Position numbers and translations under genes: made by a program. The notes beneath the pieces are model-generated. The model worked only from the letters and a program-made list of their open reading frames with translations, did no database searches and was not told where the DNA came from. Shown here in pieces: positions 1 through 11,180 of a stretch of 64,000 nt of DNA. Position 1 is the first letter of the stretch; each line of letters begins with the position of its first letter. The DNA is from Kryptolebias marmoratus (Eukaryota > Chordata > Actinopteri > Cyprinodontiformes > Rivulidae), in NCBI RefSeq assembly GCF_001649575.2, contig NC_051451.1, positions 26,427,191 to 26,491,190 of the forward strand. The letters run 5' to 3'.

Positions 1-149
1 ATGTAGATGGAGCAGGAAATCGAGAGGTTTGCCTTTCGGCTCAACTCTTTCTCGCATAAAACTAAATATGCATAAACAACTCATTTACTTTGAAAGGTAA
101 TTAAAGATGACTGCTACTGCTGATCAGTCTTAGCAAAGACAAAAATGAC

Positions 150-425
150 AATTATTTTTACAAATATTGAGCTAAAATTTGATGTGGAAGTGGAGGAGCA
201 TCATCTCAACACATACTTTAAGCCACCTTAGCTAACACGAGTATGGCTACAATTCAGGCAATATTACTGATTTTGAGCTAAAGTCCAGTGTGGTGGTAGT
301 TGGGAGTTAGCACCTTTAAACAGTCCAAGCAATGACAGGTGGCACAAGTTTTTTTACCTAAACTATTACCTTTCAAGGTAGAAGGAGATATGCATTTCTT
401 CAAGAAATGCTCAACCTTTAATTAA
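150..425 (+). repeat. Family A repeat
   Basis: Has the family box ATTGAGCTAAAATTTGATGT and the terminal box ATATGCATTTCTTCAAGAAA. Family A is defined here by these two boxes and TTAGCAAAATATCTCATGAA. Confidence 0.6.
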
Positions 426-1399
426 ATAAATACATCCACTTAATGTTAGACCAAAGATGCCCAATGATACCAACAAATCCGTCTGTTACAGTAAGTGGTT
501 TTACCCTACCGAAGTTTTACTTTGTGCATAGAAGGTTCATTACCTGTGACTGTCACATATCAACTTTTTGAACAGGCTACATGTTCCTCCCTTCTCAGGA
601 ACACGAAGAACAGCCCTCTGTTCTCCGATGTCATGTTATGCCGAGCAGAGTTTCTCTTGGCCAAGCCTTGGGTTCTGTTGCATAAGGTCTGTTCTTGCAG
701 CGATGCCTTTTCTGGCAACGTTTTGTACGAAGTAAGAAGGCCAAAACCCGGTGGTCAAAAGGAGAAGTGAAGTTTGTTTTCATTTCAAACAGCATAGCAT
801 GGAAGTCAATGAGCCACCTAAGTCCCAAAACACTAAATGGGCTGATGAGTGATTCCACATGAGTCAAAAAACTGATTAAATCTGCAAAAACTCACTTTAC
901 GGCAATATGTCAAAAACTAGCCGAAGACTCAGATCAGTCATAATAAGAGCACATAAAATCCATTAACCTCATCCAAAATCACTAAAACACCAAGGAGGCG
1001 TAAGTATAAATATGATGTCACTTTTACCCCGGAGGAGAAGGTCACAACCCACCCCCCCGGCTGCAGAAGTATTTCTGGGTTGAACAGAAGGAAAAGAGCT
1101 TGACAAAACAAAGCTTGCCCATATCTGCTCACAGCGGCTCCCATGCTTTCATAATGACCTCATCATGCAGGAAGTCTATGATTCTCTTGTTTCTTCCTGC
1201 CCACTCTTCACAACAATGGTCTGTTGATCAAAAATGTACAGTCGGGGCCTTATTCACAACCACATTAAAAACAGACCGCTTTAAACTATCACTCCATCCC
1301 ATTCGTTCGTGGACAAAGAAAACCAGCATTCTTTGAAAGGAACTGATTTCTCCTGTCTTCGAAATAAAAACCTTATGCCATCCATTAATGCTTTATATA

Positions 1400-1655
1400 T
1401 GTATTTTGGATGACTCTCAGCTCCCACCACACCAAATATCAGTTTAATATCTGTAGAAATGACTGAGTTATAGCTAGTTTTGCGTTTTCTAAGGTTACTG
1501 AGCTGTGGTGGCCATTTTGAATCTAAATTTAAATCAGTTGTAGCTGTCTATTTAATGATAACTTGCTGAGAGTTTCATTAAAAACTGCCTCATGGTTCAC
1601 AAGATATTTTGCTAAAAGACAAATTACATTACTGCCTGCCTTTCACGGACAATAA
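1400..1655 (-). repeat. Family A repeat
   Basis: Reverse-oriented: ATGACTCTCAGCTCCCACCA, GAGCTGTGGTGGCCATTTTG and CACAAGATATTTTGCTAAAA. Confidence 0.65.
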
Positions 1656-2639
1656 AGATTAAATTGTTTATTTTGGATGTGCTAATTCTACATTTTTAAA
1701 CTGTCCATCATTATGTACATTTTTCACATCTCAAGTATGCAGCTTGGCCCTGTAAATACACTGGGAGTTGGGCTTTTTCTATCATGAAAATGAAATGATG
1801 AAAAGTGAGATATTTAGCAGAGCAGCTGCTGAAACAGATCCGTTTCTCTCTGAAATGCTCGTTTTGCTTGAGCCATTAGAGGCTTTTAAACGTCTCTTAT
1901 GTCTACTTTACAATTATACATTTTCATCAGCTGTGGAAGACAACCAGCTCCCTCGACGCCTTTTCTCCAAACACGCCACATAAGAGCCGTGTGTCGCACA
2001 CTTCCTTCAGCTGACACATCTAAAATTAAATTCTTGTGTTTGGAAGTAAATAGCACATCACTTTGGGCGGTTTCTCAACTTGAGTTCCGATGACAAAACT
2101 GCTGGACAAAATGTCCCTCCTCCGAAGTCGCTGAAAAACAAATGCCTGCGTGCAGGGAAGTGGACACAGCGATGAGATAACACCAGCAGTTGCGCTGCTT
2201 GGCCGAGCCTCCCTGAGCCAAAGGCGTGAAGAGATGGAGCCAAACAATGATCTCATCCCTAAATAATTGGTTGTGGCGGCTTCCCCTCCTTCTCCTCCCT
2301 CGGCTGAATCCAGCTCGCTCCGTTTTCTCGGGACAAAATAAGAACCAGCACATATTTTGTTCCCACTGAAGGGTCAGGCGACAGGCAGCTTCCTTCCTGA
2401 TTCAACCTCGGCAAGCAGGACGATGTTTTGCTGCATTCAGAGGAGAGATTCTGACAGGCAGAATTTTATTTTATTTTAAAGCATTTTTAAGTATTTTTGA
2501 AGGGCGCCAATCTAGCTGTGCGTCCTGAAATTCCAACAAACATCAGCTTTCATCTCTGAAGCTCATTCCTGGTTTGGAACTTCCTTTTCTAACAATCTAT
2601 GACAAAATGTTGACGTTAAAACGGATATGAAGAGAACCA

Positions 2640-3725
2640 AGCTTGGGGTCACCATGGTAACCACACACCCTGACAGCACTCTTATTAAGACAGGCAGAAA
2701 GCCTCAAACAAACTGTGTCACTGTAAAAAAAAACTACATGTCGTACTGAATAAAAAATTTCTGAACCCTAAGTGGCTGAACTGTCTGTGTTACATGTGTG
2801 GTTTGATGTACCTACAGAGTTTTATGTAGGAGATATAACAAGTTAAAAACCGTTCACTTTTAGTTTTAAAATAAAAATTCAGAGCTCAGACAAAATGGAA
2901 GTTTGTGAGTCTGGGTGTGTTCGCGTTCACTCTGTGGGGATTTGACAGAAAACTATAAATCCTACAGCTGTGAGAGACTCACTGGGTGAAAGGAGACAAA
3001 AATACCCATGTTTGGATGTATTACCATAGATAAACTCCCACCTGATCTCCATAACACTCACTGCCACATTTTAAATCCAAACTCAGATCCATCTGATTAA
3101 ACTAGCTCATTTAAACCGTGTTTTTGTATTCTGTTTTATTGTGTCTTTTATTATCGTGTCTACTTTTATGTTTGAGTGTCAAGAAAGGCGCCTATAAATA
3201 AAATGCATTATTATTATTAATAATAAACTGTATAGGAATTGTGAAGTTTGTTTGAAAATTTGGATGTTACACTGATTAAAGCATTCTGTGATAGCATCAA
3301 AAATCCTAAAACTTGGACTGCGATTGCGTATAAACCACCGAGGATACGAGAATGCTGGTTCAGACACGTAAAGTCTAACTTTCAGCGACCCGTTTGAACT
3401 TTGAATGATGTTTTTACTCTGAAGAATGTCTGAGCTGTCGAGCTCCAAAGAAAGGCTGGGTTCTCTGACTTGCTTTTTACCAAAATTCCATTGTTGTATT
3501 CGTGGAGATTTTTCGCTTTTTAGTTGTTTTTTTTGCCAATTTTGTATGATATATTGCTATTCTTGACTGAGCCACGCTTTATGATGTATTTCCTGTGTTT
3601 TTTTTAAAAAAAAATTTCCACAGCTGCTGGGGGAGTAAATCAAAAATTGTGATGGAAATAAATAATAACGGACAAAGATCAATAAAAGTGCTTCAACATT
3701 TATGCACTGGCTGCCTAACACCTGA
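2640..3725 (+). repeat. Family D repeat
   Basis: Starts GGTCACCATGGTAACCACAC. Later parts, GAGAGACTCACTGGGTGAAA, GGAGACAAAAATACCCA and TTGAATGATGTTTTTACTCT, align with the 25.87-26.64 kb copy. Confidence 0.6.
3125..3225 (+). repeat. Retroposon-like tail with (ATT)n end
   Basis: GAAAGGCGCCTATAAATAAA followed by ATTATTATTATT resembles the 3' end of a fish LINE or SINE. It sits inside the first family D copy. Confidence 0.4.
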
Positions 3726-3814
3726 ACACTCGAATGCAAAGTTATTTCCTTGAGTTAGTTTTTTTAAAGTCAGGGTAAACCCATGTGTAGTTTGGTGTGC
3801 GTGTCACATTTTAC

Positions 3815-3958
3815 CTGCAGTGCTTCCTTGTTGAAGAGCGAGTTTCGCTGAGTGAAACTCTCGCTCTGACATTTAACAGCTGCTGACGCTTCGCTCTCTG
3901 CGTCCGGACGACTTTCTTTGGTCTGAGGCTCTTTCTTCTGCATCTCCGGCCCTGAAAC
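3815..3958 (-). CDS. Minus-strand gene, exon C
   Basis: Acceptor GTGCTCTTCCAG, then 48 codons beginning VSGPEMQKKEPQTKESRPDA, then donor CAG followed by GTAAAA. Its exact phase-0 fit with exon B is the main support for the gene model. Confidence 0.6.
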
Positions 3959-6900
3959 CTGGAAGAGCACACAATGTAGACAATGTGTTAAAACTAAGGT
4001 CACAAGTTAAGGGTATTATTATTATCGTCAGCATCAGATAATTATTGATGGTGACAAAAACTACCATATTTAAAGATGTACAGTTCTCTCTTTTTATGCG
4101 CTCTTCATGAGGAAGAAATGGCAGGGGTCTCCAATCCTGGTCCTCAGAGCCACCATTCTGCAGGTTTTACTTGTTCCTCTGCTCCAACACACCTGATTTG
4201 AATCAATGGGTGATTAACAGGCTTCTGCAGAACATGAAGAGGTGATTTAACCTCTGAATCAGGTGTGTTGGAGCAGAGAAACAAGGAAAACATGCAGGAT
4301 GGTGGCCCTGAGGATCAGGATTGGACACCCCTGCCTTAAAGCATTCATTTATTGTTTTCCTATTTTTGGTTTTTCTATACATTTTCTTTTTCTTTAGCAA
4401 TTTTACTACTTCTGCATATTTTCTGCTATTTTAGCATTTATATGTCAAATTATTGGTCTCATTCAGGTGCTGGGTGACTTTTCGTTTTTGTAACTTTTAT
4501 ACTTTTTACAAATATTTAACTTTATTTAGCAACAATCTCTTCAATTCTTTCAAACACATTGTTCTATTTTAAATCTGCTTCAGCATACCGGCCCATTTCT
4601 TCTGTTCTTATGCTACATTTAGCTACAATTCTTATGCTTTTAGCTACTATTTGGCCTTTTTACTCTTTTAGCTTGCATTTTGCCGCATCTAGCTTTTGGA
4701 CAGCCTTTTGCTGCTTTTAGCTTCAAGCTAACTTTTCAATATTTTAGCTAACATTTTGCTACTAGTAGCATTAAGCTACCAATCTGCTACTCTTAGCTTT
4801 TTACTAGACTTTTAGCTTTTATACCGGCTTTTGCTAGTTTTAGCTATCAGTTTTGCTACTTTTAACTTCTAACCTTTTAATATTTTTAGCTAGCCTTTTG
4901 TTGCTTTTAGCATTTAGCTAGCATTTTGCTATGTTTAGCTTTAAGCTAGCTTTTTGCTTCTTTTACCTCTGAGGATTCATGAGTTTCATCTTCTTTATCA
5001 AAGGTTTGAAGTTATTCGTCACTACATTTTCATAAAAAATGTAATTTCTGTAGTTTACACATTTTTTTTGTTTTGTTTTTGACCATCTGAAGTCGTGACA
5101 TCTTCTCTCCAGACTGCTCTTGACGAAAAGCCGCCGTCAGCACTTTACAAAATAAAACGAACACAAATGGCAAAGCTTCACTGAAGGACGAGCGTTCCTG
5201 CTCCCTCTACAGGAAACATCTGGGCACAAGACGGAAACCGGAGCAGACAGATGTGTTTGACATTTTATTTTGGTTCACATCTGTCACCTTTTAGGGATCA
5301 CTGCTGGTGATGCTAACTCCTCCTCCACAGGTGAAAACATCCCTATATTTACCGACCACTGCCATTAAAGGCCGGTATCTGTGTACGTATGTGTTTATTT
5401 GTCTGTTAGCAAAATATCTCATGAACCACTGGATGGATAGTAGCTGAGAGTCATCCCCATCACATACTCTGAGCACTAACAGATCATGCAAGATATTTGT
5501 CTAAATCTTTGGCATACATTCCTTCAAGGAAAGCTAGTTTCATTCCAGATTTTCTTTTTTTGTCTTTAAATAAAGGGAGTAGGAAAAAACAAAACAAAAC
5601 AGTGACGTGATTAAAGAATATAAATGAATAAATTAGGTTTTTTTTCCTCCCCAAACAGGGAAATGAATCCGTAGCTGTCAGCGTGTTGTTAAAAGCAGCC
5701 TGCATGAGCTTTTTCTTTTGTTAACATCTTCCCCTGACTTCATGTTTTCCAGTGAGCTTTTCCTTTCTGAGCTCTGCTGTAGTTGGACACATTATACACA
5801 AACACACACTTTAATTTCAGCAAGAAATCTGCCAAATCCAGCACCCTGGTAGCTTTAAACAACATGCTAAAATACATTTTTTTTAAACGAACCACAGCCT
5901 GACAAGAGAATTAACAAGTTATTATGGGAGTTTAAAAAAAAACACTAATTATGTAACTTTCTTAGTTTTGCTTTGTTTCAAATATAAAATATAGCAACAG
6001 TTTCAGTGTTTGACTTCCTTTCCTAAACTTTTTGGCTTTAATCATCAACACAAATGTTCCCTAATTTGGAAGAAAAAGTTTGAATACACATTTCAAATGT
6101 CAGAGCGAGGTTTTAAGCTGGTTATAGTTTTATTCAGACCTTCAGAAGAGACTAAAACAGACCATAACAATAATTTAAAGTTACGTCAGCTGGTTTGCAT
6201 CTTACCTGGATGGATTTCTCTCTGTTTAGTTTTGCCCAAGTTTGCCCATGAGCAGGCTGAAATACATCTCTGCTGTCTTTACTGAGTAAAACCTGAAAGG
6301 TAAATGTAAACAAAAACTCCACAGAGTTAGAAATAACAAAGGTAGGAATGCTGCGTATAAAACTGAACAAGTATCTCAACTGTTAGCTGTCTTTTTTTAT
6401 CCATAACTTTAAGATTTTTAAGCCTGATGTGATTTAAACAAGCTTTCTACTAAATATTCTACTAAATGTTTTGTTCTCAGATTGGAATTTAAATGTAGTG
6501 GGTTATTTGTGAAAATGTAAATAAAAACAGAACGTAGTGATTTGCTTCAGATCTCATTATATCCATATTTTATCCACAGTGGAACACAGTAAACATATCA
6601 AATACTAAAACTAAGAAATTGTATCATTATTTTTAAAAAAATTCAGTAATTTTGAACTTTATGGCAGAAACACATCTCAGAAAAGTTGGGACGGGGCAAC
6701 AAAATGTTGTAAAATGAGGGGTATGAATAAGAAACAGCTGGAGGAGCATTTTACAATTAACCCTCTCAGGCTCAAATTAAGTTTTAGTAACAGGAAAAAT
6801 CAGATATTTGGGGAAATTATCATCTGAGTAAAATAAGGCTCATAAAATATGAATGTGGAGTAATTAGGTAAGCAGCAATTTCTGTTGCAAATCTGCAACG

Positions 6901-8380
6901 TCTGCCTTGAGAGGGTTTATTAGGTTGATCTGCGACAGGTCAGTAAGAGGAGTGGAGATAAAAAGAGCTTTTTAGAGGCTGAATCTGTTCTCCAGGCTGA
7001 CAGGTTCTGGTTCTGGTTCTGCTCAGGAACACTGTCTGTAAACATAGTTCACTGTGCCGTCCACAAATGCTGCTTAAAGCTCTATCAGGCAAAGAAGAAG
7101 CCAGATGTGAACAGATGTGTCTCCTCTGGACCAAAGAGGAGAACTGTTCTGAGGTCAGACGGGTCCAAACCATCCAGCCTGCCTCTCTGATGGTATGGGG
7201 GTGCATTAGCGCCTCTGGAAAGGATCTCCAGGTTTTAGAACAACATCTGCTCCCATCCAGCAATGAAGAGCTTCTCCTCAGGTCCTCAGTTCTTAGACTC
7301 CAGCGTTTTTGAGACGTGTTGCTGCTATAAAATTCAAAATTACCCCCACAACAACTTTTCATATGTTTACTTTGTTCCATTGTGAATAAAATCTGTGTTT
7401 ATGAGATTTAAAAATCCTCGTATTAAGTTTTTATTTACATTTCACACAATCTCTCAACTTCTTTGGATTTGGAGTTATTCTACTTTTGTAGAACTTTAAA
7501 GCAACATTATAACAAATAACATACAACATTAAGTGATATTCATTTTCTTTGCAGTACTAATTGTGTTTTGTACCTTAAATTGAGAGTTAGGCTTATTCTC
7601 GCAGCTCACTTCTACAATCCTGGGCAGGCGTGGGTCTGACGTGCCTGTGGTGATGTTGTTGTTGTTGTTGATGTTTTTGTTTTCACAGGAGGAGCCTGTG
7701 ACTGACAGCTGTGCCAGTCCCACTGTCTTCCTGTCTGACCTGTCTTTACTCCCAGAGATGGTGATCTTCTTGATGGACCTGGAAATGGCCGACGCAGAGG
7801 CGGTGTTCTGGTTCAGGTGGTCCTCCGCCGCCATGTGCTCGTGTTTCACTGGGGCTGCCTGCTTGACAACTGGGGGGGCGAGACAGGAGCCATGTGCGCA
7901 GACCTGCTGGGATCGACGGAGGTAGAGCGAGTTCAAGTTGTGCTGCAACATGCAGTTATCCAGAGTCTCACCGGGGAGGTAAGTCTGGGGAAACTCCTGG
8001 CATTTTGTCACAGAGGGAACTGACAGTCTTGTCCCAATGGTGAAGGGCTGCACCTTCTTCACAATGCTCTCAGACATGACCAGTGTCCCAGGAAGGAAAA
8101 CAAAAACACTCTGAGTCCAAACAATCTCAAATGTCCTCACTGAACAGAAAGCTCAGTTCTCCACCTTCTTGTGCATGTTGAGAATGCACAGCACACAGCC
8201 CAGGACGGCTTCCTTTGACTCCTGGGATCGAATGCGGTCCCAGATGTACCTCAAAGCTGTGCCGAGGTGGGCAGCGCCCGTCGAGAGGCTTCCTCTGAGG
8301 ACCCGAGCCAGAGATCCTGCCAGTCTGCTGCTGAGGAGCCTGATAACCAGGGACCGCAGCAGGATGAAAACTGCTGGCAT
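3815..8380 (-). CDS. Unrecognised multi-exon gene, N-terminal part only
   Basis: Three exons on the minus strand join in phase 0: 8380-8165, 8068-7610, 3958-3815. Together they give 273 residues. A good donor (CTGCAG then GTAAAA) follows the third exon, so the gene runs on past the left edge. The first exon begins MPAVFILLRSLVIRLLSSRL and is a hydrophobic, Arg-rich stretch with no acidic residue in its first 40, like a mitochondrial or membrane-targeting segment. It continues LRYIWDRIRSQESKEAVLGC. The second is Ser/Asn-rich with a NINNNNN run from a trinucleotide repeat. The third ends TQRNSLFNKEALQ. I do not recognise the family. The start rests on the first ATG of an open frame after a purine-rich leader. 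Confidence 0.55.
4120..4335. mobile_element. Fold-back MITE-like element
   Basis: Left arm GGCAGGGGTCTCCAATCCTG pairs with the right arm ending GGATTGGACACCCCTGCC. The inner arms read CTGCTCCAACACACCTGATT and its complement. It could form a hairpin of about 215 bases. A second copy lies in npas4l intron 1. Confidence 0.8.
4600..4978 (+). repeat. TAGC-rich degenerate tandem tract
   Basis: An irregular repeat of steps like TTTTGCTACTTTTAGCTT, with TAGC and GCTA roughly every 10-20 bases. A similar tract lies at 51.64-51.95 kb, and complementary ones near 32.6 and 63.0-63.6 kb. Confidence 0.6.
5385..5512 (+). repeat. Family A repeat, internally deleted
   Basis: TTAGCAAAATATCTCATGAA is joined directly to TAGCTGAGAGTCATCCCCAT; the AAGATGGC middle part is missing. 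Confidence 0.65.
6475..7478 (-). mobile_element. Decayed Tc1/mariner-like element with inverted ends
   Basis: The left end (6485-6530) and the reverse complement of the right end (7425-7478) both run into AAATGTAAATAAAAAC, a terminal inverted repeat shared with the 58937 element. Inside, around 7125-7215, the plus strand encodes a LMVWGCISASG segment, typical of Tc1/mariner DDE transposases. It is disrupted by stops. It sits in the large intron of the minus-strand gene. Boundaries are approximate. Confidence 0.6.
7610..8068 (-). CDS. Minus-strand gene, exon B
   Basis: The acceptor is a pyrimidine tract ending TCATGTCTGAG, with no earlier AG after the tract. Encodes SIVKKVQPFTIGTRLSVPSV and on to PRLPRIVE. 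Donor GAA followed by GTGAGC. The intron to exon A is 96 bases. Confidence 0.55.
8165..8380 (-). CDS. Minus-strand gene, exon A
   Basis: ATG at 8380 down to ...CACAAGAAG at 8165, followed by GTGGAG. Reading through the donor meets a stop three codons later, so splicing is needed. A possible 5' UTR exon ends at another donor (GAGGAG then GTAAGG) near 8710. Confidence 0.55.
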
Positions 8381-8399
8381 GCTTCCTGACTGTGCTACG

Positions 8400-9060
8400 C
8401 AAAAAGTACTGGGAGGAGAAAAAACGGAGAAGGAGGAGGGTTCGGTAGAAGAAGGGATGAAGTCACCACCTCATCTCTCTGTCAGGAGCGACAGAGCGGA
8501 GAGAGAGAGGGGAGAGAGGGGAGAGGCTGTAAAGCCTGGCTGTCAAAACTTCCCCTCTGAACCAGAACAGAAAAGCTGCCTCCGATAAGAGGCTGAGAGG
8601 AACAGAGTCAAAAGCAAAGACCTCTGTTAGACCTCTTCAATCACAGCTCCTCCATGAGGTAATGTCCTACAGCTGAATCACTCACACACACACACTGCCT
8701 CTCCCTTACCTCCTCTTTGAACAGGCAGGTTCAGCCTGGAGGTGTTGGGCTTGGTCCCAGCACAAGAGCTACAAAACGAAAAGACCTGGAATCAAGCTGT
8801 GAGGAGAGGCTGGCGGTGGAGCTGTCTGTGGAGGAGTGAGGGTGCGTTCCTGTATCCCAATCAGAGAGGAGCAGCTGTCACAGCTGAATGCAGCAGTGGA
8901 GATTTGCTGCTCTGGTTCTTAAACCTCAGAGCTGTTGGCACAACAAGTATGGAGCAGCTGAGAAGATGCTGATAAAACCAGTGGCGGTCCGAGGGGGTGG
9001 CACGGAGTGGCAGCTGCCACTGGAAAAAAACAAATCTTGCTACCCTATTTGTAGGCTAGT
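8400..9060. other. 5' flank of the minus-strand gene
   Basis: Purine-rich GAGAGAGAGGGGAGAGAGGG at about 8500 and a minus-strand donor near 8710 suggest 5' UTR and promoter DNA. No TATA box was recognised. Confidence 0.35.
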
Positions 9061-9275
9061 TAAGGTGGTATCTCACTGAGAAGAACTGTTTGAAAATTAC
9101 ATGAAAACATGAATTTTAAGCTCCAGTCTCACTAAAATCTGAGTGTTTGCAACCCAAGCTGTGCAGCAAGTTGGTTTTTTTTAAATCATGGCCTATTTTT
9201 GTGTTCACGACTTGCAAAACTGCATTCTTGATCGTCTCCAACCTTTTCCGTAAAGAGGCACCAACAGATGTGGTC
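9060..9275 (+). repeat. Family B repeat
   Basis: GGTGGTATCTCACTGAGAAG, then ATCATGGCCTATTTTTGTGT and GCATTCTTGATCG, shared with the copy at 10.85-11.18 kb. Confidence 0.55.
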
Positions 9276-10844
9276 ATTTCTCAAATAAAATGCCCTGCAC
9301 ACCAAATGCATATCAAAATATTTATACAGATTTTAAAAATATCATTATTAATGCTTTGTGGCCTGGTATCAAATGTTCCAGAGACTGGTACCGGTTTTTG
9401 ACCCGGTGGTTTGGGGATCTCTGGTCCACATTATTTTGTTAAAATCCGCTCACATCAAATGCTTCTCTATTTGCTTTGTTCCCACCTCAGCAGCCTCCCC
9501 CACATTTATCGTTTAATTTGCTGAAGTACACTTGTTGTATGCAGACAAATAACCTGAATGCATGAAATGAAGTTTAAATATAAACTCTGCACCCCTGCTG
9601 GAAGCTCGTGCCACACCTTCGCCACCCCCAGAAAAAAATCCCAGGATCCACCAGTGGATATAAGCTGCCACTCCTTCATGTTCAGCAGAGCAAATGTTGG
9701 GCTGACAGATTGAAACAGAGGAGTTAATGCAGTTGTTGTTGTTGAGGAGTAGCAGAGCAAATATCTGCAGGGAGCAGAGAGGAAAATCTGCTTCCAGAGG
9801 GTTAAAAGGAACTCTCACTGCTGGCTCTGCCGCTGCCCTTTGACTTGACCTCAGCACCTGGTGAATAACCGCTTACACCAAAACTCAGACGACGTGACAC
9901 AACTGAGGCTGTTGCACGTCTTATTTTCATCCATTAACTTGGGGATGGCCCATGCAGTGAAAGCATACAACACTTAAAAACAGAAATATTCACTTTAATG
10001 CTCCAGTGTCCCCAGTGTTCATGTTTATTATTGTTCTGTCATCCGTTTTTAGGAGATGGATGCTATAATTTAGTTTTTTTGTTTCTTTCATGCTTCATAA
10101 AATGTTGACTTCACTAACTACTTTGATTTCATTGAAAAGAAAGTGATTTTAAATGTTAGCTAATAGTTTAAATTTAGGTTTTAGGTACTGTTGCACTAAT
10201 TTTAGCTATAAGCTACAGTTTTGATCATTTTAGCTGTTCTGCTACTTTTAATTTTAACTCAGTTTCAGCTTCTTCAACACATTTCGGTAGCGTTATTACC
10301 CCTCTGAATTCATGCTGTATTTTCTGTTAAAATGCATGTTTTGGTTGTAGTTTTATTTTCAGGAAGCCTTCTCTCTTCTCTCATCAGGACTCCATATGAT
10401 AGTCATTGCCTTGGATGGCTAATAATGCTTTAAAAACTTCTCTGGTTTCACAATGAAGTCATTTAAAGAAGAGCTTTAATGCTTTGCAGCTTGAAATCAG
10501 AGATAAATTCTTCTCAGGCTGGGTGGTGTTCACTGCAGGCTGGATGGGTGGAGATCAAGAGGTTTGGCGAAGCTTAAAATGACGTTTCTTCATATCGCTG
10601 AGTGAGTGGCTCCTAACGTGAGCAGTTTATGTGTTAATATGTTCTGTTTAATGAACTTTCTTGGCCTTGACTCTGCAACATTTGCATGAGTTTGACGTTT
10701 ATCTCCCTCAGACAGAATCTGACACAGAGTGCAGGATCATTATCTCAGCGTAGGATTTTCTATTTTAGCAAATTCTCTTGATGTAACGTTTTCAATTAAC
10801 ATAACAGAACTATTAATTGTCTTTAATTTAAATGGATAGTTCAG

Positions 10845-11180
10845 ATTTTTGAATTGGAAGTCCTAATATCTTAAATTGGAATCTCACTGGGCTGCGACTG
10901 TTAGAGACTAGTTGGAAAATCAAAATTGCACAAAAATATACAAATTTTCTGTTGCATTTTCTCTAAATTCTGAATATTATGCAGCTGAGTGACCAGCGAG
11001 CCGTGCGGCTGCCAGTATTTGAAAATCGTGGCCTATTTTTGTGTGCACGCCTTGCAAAGCTGCATTCTTGGCCGTGCACATTATTTAATTTCCTACTTTC
11101 ACCCATAACGTACGCACCTCAGCCTGCTTTGTGCACATCTTGGCAGCCGTCTCCATATTTATGACTGAGTACAGAGAGAT
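10845..11180 (+). repeat. Family B repeat
   Basis: GAATCTCACTGGGCTGCGAC, then AATCGTGGCCTATTTTTGTG and TTGCAAAGCTGCATTCTTGG. Confidence 0.6.

Larger units (their letters stand above)
1..3814. other. Probable intron of the minus-strand gene; repeats, no exon seen
   Basis: Holds family A copies at 150-425 and 1400-1655 and a family D copy at 2.64-3.73 kb. Open frames here are short and lack paired splice sites or family resemblance. Confidence 0.4.

Noticed and set aside
6940..7380. 146-codon minus-strand open frame
   Set aside because: It is antisense to the LMVWGCIS transposase fragment of the Tc/mariner-like element.
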